In this document: positions 47,507 to 55,966 of the stretch, piece by piece
How positions within the stretch are numbered: the first letter of the stretch is position 1
Layout: each line of letters opens with the position of its first letter
Source of the DNA: Sulfurospirillum diekertiae
GTDB lineage: Bacteria; Campylobacterota; Campylobacteria; Campylobacterales; Sulfurospirillaceae
Assembly (NCBI RefSeq): GCF_011769985.2
Contig: NZ_CP039734.2
Span: forward strand, 558,001-622,000
DNA: 64,000 bases
Reading direction: 5' to 3'
Translations under genes and position numbers: made by a program
Notes under the pieces: generated by a model
What the model saw: only the letters and a program-made list of their open reading frames with translations
Databases searched by the model: none
What the model was told of the DNA's origin: nothing

Positions 47507-48523
47507 ATGCAAACAATCGCCCAAGCTATACAGGACAAAGCGTATGAATTAGGGTACGAAAAGTGTGGTATTATCCCTTTAAGTATGATGCATGAATTTG
47601 AAGGTAAACTTGAAGAGCGTACAAGGAGTGTTCCTTCCTCATCTGGGTTTTATGAGCGTCAAAAACGCTTGATTGATCCTACGAAAACTTATCCTTGGGC
47701 AAAATCGATTGTCGTTGTCGCCGAGCGATATGGGCAGTATAAACTTCCGAGCAATCTTGCAGGGCATATCGGTAGACCCTATCTGTATGATGCACGGATT
47801 AATGAAAAAACCGAGGAATTTCAAAGAGGACTTTTGTTGGATGCGTATCTCAAAAGTTTAGGATTTCAAACAGCAACAGAGCGAAAGTATGGCTTAGTAG
47901 GGTTGCGTTGGGCAGCGATGAAAGCGGGCTTAGGGATCATTCGTCGTAACAACTTTTTTTACACAGAATCAGGATCGTGGGTGACGTTGTACGCATGGTT
48001 GATTGATGAAGAGATGACGCTTGTGGAAACAAACACCTTACCTTCGTGTCCTGAAAAATGTCAACGTTGCATCACGGCATGTCCTACCAAATCACTTTCA
48101 GCTCCTTATACCATGAATCCAATGCGTTGCATCTCCTTTTTAACAACCTTTGGAGGGCGTGACCTTCCTCATGAACCTTTGGCAAAAAGCTTTGGCGCGT
48201 GTATTTACGGCTGTGATATTTGCCAAGAAGTGTGTCCTATGAATCACAAAAAACTCAGTGATGAAAAAGAGTTCCCCGAACTTTTAGCATTAGCACCTTT
48301 TCTTTCAGCTGAGCGCATTATGGGGATGGACGAAGATTTTTACCGTGAACATATTCAACCCAAGTTTTTTTATCTCTCACCGGATGATCTTTGGAAATGG
48401 AAAGTCAATGTGCTCTGCTTTATGCAAAATAATTATCAAGAAAGTTTTAGACCCTACATTTTAGAGGCTCGCAGTGCTTCACATGAAAAAGTTCGTGAGA
48501 TGGCAAACAGTATAATCTTTTAA
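47507..48523 (+). CDS. QueG-like double [4Fe-4S] protein
   Basis: 338 aa. C-terminal half has two tetracysteine clusters: CPEKCQRCITACPT and CIYGCDICQEVCP. The N-terminal region is of the QueG/reductive-dehalogenase type. Canonical QueG has a GRDYHK-like motif, which I do not see, so epoxyqueuosine reduction is uncertain; a related cobalamin/Fe-S reductase of unknown substrate is as likely. It follows the fabF-like gene by 9 nt, inside the same operon. Confidence 0.7.
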   Translation: MQTIAQAIQDKAYELGYEKCGIIPLSMMHEFEGKLEERTRSVPSSSGFYERQKRLIDPTKTYPWAKSIVVVAERYGQYKLPSNLAGHIGRPYLYDARINEKTEEFQRGLLLDAYLKSLGFQTATERKYGLVGLRWAAMKAGLGIIRRNNFFYTESGSWVTLYAWLIDEEMTLVETNTLPSCPEKCQRCITACPTKSLSAPYTMNPMRCISFLTTFGGRDLPHEPLAKSFGACIYGCDICQEVCPMNHKKLSDEKEFPELLALAPFLSAERIMGMDEDFYREHIQPKFFYLSPDDLWKWKVNVLCFMQNNYQESFRPYILEARSASHEKVREMANSIIF

Positions 48524-48543
48524 TATCCCATAAAGGAGAAATT

Positions 48544-49296
48544 ATGCAACGGTTATTGGAAGGGAAAATCGCTCTTATCACAGGCGGTAGTTCAGGGATT
48601 GGTTTGGCTACGGCTGAAAAGTTTGCTAACGAAGGTGCTTATGTGTTTATCACAGGGCGTGATGCTGTAAAACTCCAAAAAGCCGAACAGCTGATCGGTC
48701 ATGATGTCGTAGCACTTCAAGGCGATGTCGCTGACATGGAGGATTTAGAAAAAATCTTCACTGCCATTCAAGCGCAAAAAGGCAAACTTGACATCGTTTT
48801 TGCCAATGCCGCCGCTGCTGAGACTTCGATGTTGGAGAACATAACGATGGAGCATTATTACCGTGTTTTTGATACCAATGTCAAAGGGACAATTTTCACG
48901 GTACAACGTGCACTACCACTGCTCAGTGATGGTGCAAGTATCATCCTCACCGCATCCAAATCAGCCGTGAAAGGACGAGCAGGCTTTAGCGTTTATTCTG
49001 CGTCCAAAGCCGCCATTCGCAATCTCGCACGCAGTTGGTTGCTGGAGTTAAAAAACCGTCACATTCGCGTCAATGTCATCAGCCCAGGCTCTACCGCAAC
49101 CCAAGGACTTGGAGCACTGTCAGGATCACCCGAAAACGTTGAATCTTTTTTTAACATCCTTAAAGAGCGCGTTCCTCTAGGCCGAATGGGACAACCCCAC
49201 GAAATCGCCGCAGTGGTTGCTTTTATGGCATCAGAAGGGGCAAGTTTTATGAACGGAGCCGACATTCAAATAGACGGCGGTGAAGCACAAATATAG
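48544..49296 (+). CDS. short-chain dehydrogenase/reductase
   Basis: 250 aa, classical SDR: NAD(P) motif TGGSSGIGLATA, DIVFANAAAAE, catalytic Ser/Tyr/Lys (SASKAAI preceded by YSASK), and a C-terminal GADIQIDGGE. Substrate unknown; the FabG-like length and the fabF-like gene upstream hint at a reductase of ketoacyl or similar compounds. A TTACATGTAA follows its stop (49299). Confidence 0.85.
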   Translation: MQRLLEGKIALITGGSSGIGLATAEKFANEGAYVFITGRDAVKLQKAEQLIGHDVVALQGDVADMEDLEKIFTAIQAQKGKLDIVFANAAAAETSMLENITMEHYYRVFDTNVKGTIFTVQRALPLLSDGASIILTASKSAVKGRAGFSVYSASKAAIRNLARSWLLELKNRHIRVNVISPGSTATQGLGALSGSPENVESFFNILKERVPLGRMGQPHEIAAVVAFMASEGASFMNGADIQIDGGEAQI

Positions 49297-49332
49297 GTTT
49301 ACATGTAAAGACAAAATAAAATCAAAACGGGC

Positions 49333-49361
49333 TTGACTTTAATTAGATATCTAATTATAAT
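49333..49361 (+). promoter_or_regulatory. MarR operator inside its own promoter
   Basis: TTGACT (49333-49338), 17-bp spacer, TATAAT (49356-49361). The spacer holds the perfect palindrome AATTAGATATCTAATT (49341-49356). TSS predicted at about 49368, directly at the marR ATG (49369), and no ribosome-binding site is visible, so a leaderless mRNA is likely. Confidence 0.8.
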
Positions 49362-49368
49362 ACTGCTT

Positions 49369-49803
49369 ATGAAAAATCAAAGACTGATAACGCTTTCGAG
49401 CCGATTGGCTGAAAAAGCCAATAAATTTATCATTGCAGAGCTCAAAAAATATGAACTCTCTGACATTGCACCCAGTCATGGCGATATCTTAAGCCTTTTG
49501 TTTGATGGTAACGCTTACGAAATGGGCGAAATTGCCAAAAGAATTCATCGAACCAAACCAACGGTGACGGTTTTGATTGAAAAACTTGAGAAGAGTGGTT
49601 ATGTCGAGCGTATAAAATCAGATGATGACGCCCTTTTTACCCGTGTTTCTTTAACGGCAAAGGGATTTGAATTGAAGCCTTTGTTTGAAACAATTTCTGA
49701 GCGGCTGAACCAATGTGCCTACCAAGGACTCACTGAAGCTGAAGCGATGTTGTTGGAAGTCTTACTTGAAAAAGCTGTCGTTAATTTTGAGAAGAGAGAG
49801 TAA
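49369..49803 (+). CDS. MarR-family transcriptional regulator
   Basis: 144 aa winged-helix protein: YEMGEIAKRIHRTKPTVTVLIEKLEKSGYVER is the DNA-binding core (here: IAKRIHRTKPTVTVLIEKL), and DDDALFTRVSLTAKG the wing. Autoregulated by the operator in its promoter; a second operator lies before the cupin gene. The mRNA is probably leaderless. The signal molecule is unknown. Confidence 0.9.
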   Translation: MKNQRLITLSSRLAEKANKFIIAELKKYELSDIAPSHGDILSLLFDGNAYEMGEIAKRIHRTKPTVTVLIEKLEKSGYVERIKSDDDALFTRVSLTAKGFELKPLFETISERLNQCAYQGLTEAEAMLLEVLLEKAVVNFEKRE

Positions 49804-49814
49804 ATATTTATCTA

Positions 49815-49836
49815 TTTAGTTAGATATCAAACTAAA
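49815..49836 (+). promoter_or_regulatory. second MarR operator before the cupin gene
   Basis: A 22-bp dyad centred on GATATC, with arms TTTAGTT and AACTAAA and a single A/A mismatch. It shares TTAGATATCWAA with the marR operator (49341-49356), so one regulator should read both. About 84 nt before the cupin ATG. Confidence 0.65.
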
Positions 49837-49919
49837 ATTTCAGGAGGGCTTAACAATCGTTATAGATGCATTTTTAAAGTTTTACAAGAAATCATATATC
49901 ACAAATAAAAGGAAAAATT

Positions 49920-50315
49920 ATGAATCCATCAGGAAAAAATTATAGTGTTCGCTCTTTGGGTAATGTAACATCATTAGGTCGTATTGAACTACATGAAGCA
50001 TTAAGTCTTACAGGCTCAGAAGTTACTATCAACGAACTTCCCTCTGGTGTGAGTGTACCTTTTGTCCATGCCCACAAAAATAACGAAGAGGTCTATGTCG
50101 TTTTAAGTGGCAAGGGTTGGCTGTACATTGACGGCGATGAATTTGAGATCAAAGAGGGTGATGCCTTTAGAATTGACCCAAATGGAGCGCGTTGTATCAA
50201 AGCAGATAATGCCTCTACGCTTCGTTTTATCTGCATTCAAGCTAAGGCAAACAGTCTTGAGGGATTTACCCAAACGGATGGAATTCCCGTTGATGTGAAA
50301 CCTTCTTGGCTATAA
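49920..50315 (+). CDS. cupin-fold protein
   Basis: 131 aa single cupin: motif 1 FVHAHKNNEEVYVVLSGKG and motif 2 GDAFRIDPNGARC. The metal-binding His of motif 1 are present (H...H..E). Its substrate is unknown. It lies downstream of a MarR operator and has its own AAAGGA; likely a stress- or signal-responsive gene. Confidence 0.82.
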   Translation: MNPSGKNYSVRSLGNVTSLGRIELHEALSLTGSEVTINELPSGVSVPFVHAHKNNEEVYVVLSGKGWLYIDGDEFEIKEGDAFRIDPNGARCIKADNASTLRFICIQAKANSLEGFTQTDGIPVDVKPSWL

Positions 50316-50325
50316 AGAAGAGATG

Positions 50326-50353
50326 ATTTGCCCTTAAATTAGCAAGGGCAAAT
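50326..50353. terminator. bidirectional terminator between cupin and hypothetical gene
   Basis: Perfect 10-bp stem ATTTGCCCTT / AAGGGCAAAT with an 8-nt loop. T-rich sequence follows on the plus strand, and the convergent hypothetical gene ends 13 nt further on, so it can serve both. Confidence 0.75.
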
Positions 50354-50365
50354 GTTTATTGGCAT

Positions 50366-50770
50366 TTATTTTCTACGTTCACATCTAAGCCATTGAACAT
50401 TATCTTCAACTTTTGAAAGATTCAATTCTTTTCTCAAATTATTACGTAAGCTATTTATTAAAGGGTCAAGTTCAAATTGACCGCCTGCAGCAACAGTAAC
50501 GGCTAAATTTTTTGCAAGTTCAACTTGTTCTTGTGAGCCGAAGAGTTGTATATCAGCAAGAATATTTTCAAGTTTTTCATTTCGCTCATCGGTTAATTCT
50601 CTGTGAGAGACATCATTTGTTAATATTCGATAAGCATTGATAAGGTGTGTTATTGATATTTCTCTTTGTTTGTTTTTTAAATCACGTTTAGCCGTAAAAG
50701 AGTGTGCAATGAGCCATCCAAGAACTGCAAGACAAATTGTTATGATAATTTTAAGATATTCAAGTTCCAT
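50366..50770 (-). CDS. small single-pass membrane protein, unknown
   Basis: 134 aa: one N-terminal membrane helix (about 5-24), then a soluble helical domain. It resembles widespread small hypothetical membrane proteins, but I recognise no named family. Promoter region contains a TTACATGTAA copy 11 nt upstream of the start (50781). Confidence 0.6.
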   Translation of the reverse strand: MELEYLKIIITICLAVLGWLIAHSFTAKRDLKNKQREISITHLINAYRILTNDVSHRELTDERNEKLENILADIQLFGSQEQVELAKNLAVTVAAGGQFELDPLINSLRNNLRKELNLSKVEDNVQWLRCERRK

Positions 50771-50823
50771 CTAAACCCTTTTACATGTAAAATAATTTTA
50801 GCAGTATCTTAACGCAAAAAATA

Positions 50824-50860
50824 AGAGATTTAGCCCTTAAAAATCAAGGGCTAAATCTCT
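50824..50860 (-). terminator. terminator after thiC
   Basis: A 15-bp stem (50824-50838 with 50846-50860, containing AGAGATTTAGCCCTT) with a 7-nt loop. On the thiC strand the stem ends right after the stop codon and is followed by TATTTTTTG. The thiC stop and its neighbours form a TTACATGTAA copy (50861). Confidence 0.85.
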
Positions 50861-52741
<1,881 letters not shown>

Positions 52742-52744
52742 TTA

Positions 52745-52836
52745 TTTCCTACGCTGGCATTACCCAGATCAGGTTCGTGAAACCGCATTAACGGTTTCTT
52801 GGGGTGTGATCTCAGCTTTTTACAGCACCCCCACAG
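52745..52836 (-). ncRNA. TPP riboswitch (THI element) of thiC
   Basis: On the minus strand: GGGGGTGCTG, GCTGAGA, the ACACCC pairing, then CCTGATCTGGGTAATGCCAGCG, i.e. the CUGAGA and CUGAUCUGGGUAAUGCCAGCG-type signatures of thiamine-pyrophosphate aptamers (second split as CCTGATCTGG and GTAATGCCAGCG). It ends 15 nt before the thiC start, close enough to mask the ribosome-binding site (GGAG), so translational control is likely. The P3 arm is extended by GAAACCG/CGGTTTC. Confidence 0.95.
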
Positions 52837-52840
52837 ACTA

Positions 52841-53006
52841 TAGACTTCTTTCATAACCCATTGAAAAAAGAGTATCGTCCATAGCACATCACTTTTCAAA
52901 ACTAAAAACATCGCCATAGCTACGGCTATGACTCAATTTTGAGTTTTAAAAATTAACGCACTTTGAACAAACTCTTTATTTTTTCAAGAGTTATGAAAGA
53001 AGTCTA
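52841..53006. repeat. 166-bp near-palindrome upstream of the TPP riboswitch
   Basis: Outer arms of 17 bp are perfect: TAGACTTCTTTCATAAC (52841-52857) and its complement (52990-53006). Inner arms are imperfect but match along most of their length (e.g. AAAACT...CATAGC against its mirror), and the centre is a CATAGC-TACG-GCTATG hairpin (about 52914-52931). It looks like a small inverted-repeat element or an evolved cruciform. The left arm contains TATAGT (minus strand), the best -10 for thiC. The rest of the gap (53007-53132) holds only one TTACATGTAA (53120) and nothing else I can name. Confidence 0.7.
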
Positions 53007-53132
53007 ACGGTAAACAATTAAAAAAGAATTTGATTATACAGAGCTATGCAAAGAGGTGACTTAAGAAAAAAAGTTGGATTGGAAAAAGTAAGAATTTAGT
53101 AAAGATACGTTTCGATTGTTTACATGTAAAGC

Positions 53133-53549
53133 TTATCGGCCTATGACAAAGGTGCTGTTGTTGATGGTATAGAGCAAAGATTCTTCCAGTTTGATAGGCA
53201 GAGGAGCAGAGACATTGCCTAAAAATTCAGGCATATTGAGTTGATAGTCGCTGTTAGGGTTTTGTCCTTGGAGAATGACTTTAGCAGAGCCGATAATTTG
53301 ATTGGCGATCTCTTTGAGGAGGTCATCCAAGTCATCTTCGCAGAGATTTTCTTCAAAGAGGAGATTTTTAGCAATTTCGTTCAGCGTTGCTTTCTCAAAA
53401 AAGAGATACCAAATATGCTCACACTCATTTTCGATCAAAGCAATAGCAGAGCCATAAAATTGTCCGCCTAGATTCTCCACAAAGTGTGGAATTTCACATA
53501 AAATAGTTGAACAAAAGTTTTCAGTCGCTTCAATCACAGCTTGCTTCAT
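53133..53549 (-). CDS. CheX-like chemotaxis phosphatase
   Basis: 138 aa, single CheX/CheC domain: LLKEIANQIIGSAKVILQG carries the Glu and Asn of the family, and AIALIENECEHIWYLFFEKATL the core sheet. ATG 53549 has AAAGGG about 7 nt upstream; an upstream in-frame ATG 53579 is less likely. Probably dephosphorylates a CheY; it is not next to other chemotaxis genes. Confidence 0.75.
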   Translation of the reverse strand: MKQAVIEATENFCSTILCEIPHFVENLGGQFYGSAIALIENECEHIWYLFFEKATLNEIAKNLLFEENLCEDDLDDLLKEIANQIIGSAKVILQGQNPNSDYQLNMPEFLGNVSAPLPIKLEESLLYTINNSTFVIGR

Positions 53550-53750
53550 TGCTAACCCTTTAATATGCGCTATTGGCACATTATAGATTAATATAATTAA
53601 ATTATGTATTAAAGAAAATACTCAGCAGAAATGTATTTTCAAAAAGGGATAATTCTTTACATGTAATCACTTTTTATACCAATAGTGGCGATAATTTTTT
53701 TGAAAAACGCTACAATGACGCTTCGATTTTTTACAAAGTAAGGGAATTTT

Positions 53751-55046
53751 ATGCATGCAAAAGGGCTTTCACGAGGCTTGAAAAATAGACATGTCCAACT
53801 TATTGCATTGGGCGGAGCTATTGGAACAGGCTTGTTTTTGGGGGTTTCTACAACCGTTCAACTTACAGGTCCCGCGGTACTTTTAGGGTACGCGTTGGGT
53901 GGATTTATTGCATTTATGATTATGCGTCAACTGGGCGAAATGGTCGTCGAGGAGCCCGTTGCCGGCTCATTTAGCCATTTTGCAAACAAATACTGGCATC
54001 CGTTTGCGGGCTTTGCATCGGGTTGGAACTACTGGATTTTGTATGTTTTAGTCGGTATGGCAGAACTGACTGCCATCGGTACGTTTGTACACTTTTGGCT
54101 TCCCAATGTTCCAACATGGGCATCAGCGGCATTTTTCTTTATTTTGGTCAACCTTGTCAATTTAGTGAATGTTCGCATTTACGGCGAATTTGAGTTTTGG
54201 TTTTCCATCATCAAAGTAGCGGCGATTATCTCCATGATCGCGTTTGGTAGTTACTTACTCATCAGTGGAAACGGTGGTGAGACGGCTCATTTTAGTAACC
54301 TTTGGGCACTAGAGGGTGGATTTTTCCCACACGGTATCAAGGGTTTTTTAATGGCGATGGTGTTCATCATGTTCTCCTTTGGTGGACTTGAGCTGATCGG
54401 TATTGCCGCTGCTGAGACGGATGATCCAAGTCATACGATTCCACGCGCGACCAATCAAGTTATTTACCGGATTCTTATCTTTTACATTGGCGCACTGGCG
54501 GTTCTTCTTTCTCTCATGCCATGGATGAACATGACCAAAGATGTGACCCCATTTGTCATGGTATTTAGCAGTTTAAATGAAAACTTTGTCGCGCATGTAC
54601 TCAACGCCATCGTTTTAACAGCGGCACTTTCCGTCTATAACAGCGGTGTTTATTCTAACTCACGTATGCTGTTTGGCTTAGCCGCGCAGGGTAATGCTCC
54701 TAAAATGCTGATGAAATTAAACGACAAAGGTGTTCCTGTTAATGCCGTACTTTTCTCTGCACTGATTACGGGTAGTTGTGTTGCGCTGAACTATTTTATG
54801 CCCGAAGATGCGTTTAAATTTTTAATGGCACTCGTGGTCTCTGCATTGGTCGTCAACTGGTTTATGATCAGCTTTGCGCACCTCAAATTTCGTTATGCGA
54901 AGATCAAAGAGGGTGTTGTCCCTAAATTTAAAGCGTTTTGGTTTCCTGTTGGCAACATCATCTGCATTCTTTTCTTTGCGATGATCTTGGTTATTATGCT
55001 GTTCATTGATGGCATTAATATCTCTGTTTACCTCATTCCTGCATAG
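53751..55046 (+). CDS. amino-acid permease (APC superfamily)
   Basis: 431 aa with 12 membrane helices. N-terminal LIALGGAIGTGLFLGVSTTVQ and the family's SGWNYWILY region place it with the AroP/ProY/GabP group. The substrate cannot be fixed from sequence. Start ATG; GGGAAT upstream. TTACATGTAA lies upstream (53657) and a hairpin built of two such motifs follows (55095-55130). Confidence 0.88.
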   Translation: MHAKGLSRGLKNRHVQLIALGGAIGTGLFLGVSTTVQLTGPAVLLGYALGGFIAFMIMRQLGEMVVEEPVAGSFSHFANKYWHPFAGFASGWNYWILYVLVGMAELTAIGTFVHFWLPNVPTWASAAFFFILVNLVNLVNVRIYGEFEFWFSIIKVAAIISMIAFGSYLLISGNGGETAHFSNLWALEGGFFPHGIKGFLMAMVFIMFSFGGLELIGIAAAETDDPSHTIPRATNQVIYRILIFYIGALAVLLSLMPWMNMTKDVTPFVMVFSSLNENFVAHVLNAIVLTAALSVYNSGVYSNSRMLFGLAAQGNAPKMLMKLNDKGVPVNAVLFSALITGSCVALNYFMPEDAFKFLMALVVSALVVNWFMISFAHLKFRYAKIKEGVVPKFKAFWFPVGNIICILFFAMILVIMLFIDGINISVYLIPA

Positions 55047-55094
55047 ATCGCACTCCTTGCGCTTGGGTACAAACTTTCTCGCAAATAACCTCTT

Positions 55095-55130
55095 GGTCTT
55101 TACATGTCAAAGTGTTTACATGTAAAGACC
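55095..55130. terminator. compound hairpin built from two iterated palindromes
   Basis: Arms GGTCTTTACATG (55095-55106) and CATGTAAAGACC (55119-55130) pair over 12 bp around a 12-nt loop. The arms contain a near copy TTTACATGTCAAA and a perfect TTACATGTAA (55116). It lies between the permease and the TauE-like gene. It may terminate permease transcription, though it has no T-run on the plus strand. Confidence 0.5.
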
Positions 55131-55216
55131 ACTTTCTTGTGGTAACTCTTCGTTTAAATCGTTTATTAAGAGCGGTTGAAGTACAATCCAACATCTTGTA
55201 ATTAAAGTTGGCATAG

Positions 55217-55966
55217 ATGTTAGTAGTCCTTGGGCTATTTGGAATTATTGTAGGGTTTTGCTCTGGCTTCTTTGGTATTGGTGGTGGAACTATTTTAGTT
55301 CCTACGCTCATTTATCTTGGATTTGATATTAAAGTTGCTATTGGTATATCGGTGATGCAGATGATTTTTAGTTCAATGTTCGGATCGTACCACAATCATA
55401 AAGCGGGTGTTTTAGCTTTAAACAGTGGCATGATTTTAGGACTAGGTGCCTTAATTGGTGCGGCATTTAGTGGTGCGATAGTGAATGCATTACCTCATTT
55501 GGCTTTATTAATCCTGTTCGCGTTTACTTTATTGATTTCGATTTATAAAATGTTTACGGCAACACTCGAAAGTTATCTCCTTCCCAATGAATCGAAAAGT
55601 CTTTTATTAATAATTGGTATCGTGGTGGGAGCTATTTCTATTAGTACGGGAACAGGCGGAGCCATTTTTTTAACGCCAGCTTTAGTTGGATTCTTGCATT
55701 GGGATATTAAAAAAGCAGTTGGAACCACGCTATTTTTTGTGATTTTTGCTTCAATTTCAGGATTTATTAGTCTTGCGGCACACGGTTTGGTGGAATACGA
55801 CGTAGGTGCTGTTATAAGTATCGGATCGGTTATTGGCGTCTATTTTGGCGTTAAGCTTTCCCATCGTATGGTAAAAAAAGTACAAAAACGAGCTTTGCTT
55901 ATTTTGTATGTGGTTATGTTTTTATTAACCCTCAATAAAATTTTAAGTGAGATGAATATTCTATGA
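55217..55966 (+). CDS. TauE/SafE-family sulfite or sulfonate exporter
   Basis: 249 aa with about eight membrane helices. Glycine-rich duplicated motifs GFCSGFFGIGGGTI and ISTGTGGAIFLTP mark the family. The stop overlaps the uvrA ATG (ATGA), so they are co-transcribed. Substrate likely an oxidised sulfur compound by family; not proven. Confidence 0.85.
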   Translation: MLVVLGLFGIIVGFCSGFFGIGGGTILVPTLIYLGFDIKVAIGISVMQMIFSSMFGSYHNHKAGVLALNSGMILGLGALIGAAFSGAIVNALPHLALLILFAFTLLISIYKMFTATLESYLLPNESKSLLLIIGIVVGAISISTGTGGAIFLTPALVGFLHWDIKKAVGTTLFFVIFASISGFISLAAHGLVEYDVGAVISIGSVIGVYFGVKLSHRMVKKVQKRALLILYVVMFLLTLNKILSEMNIL

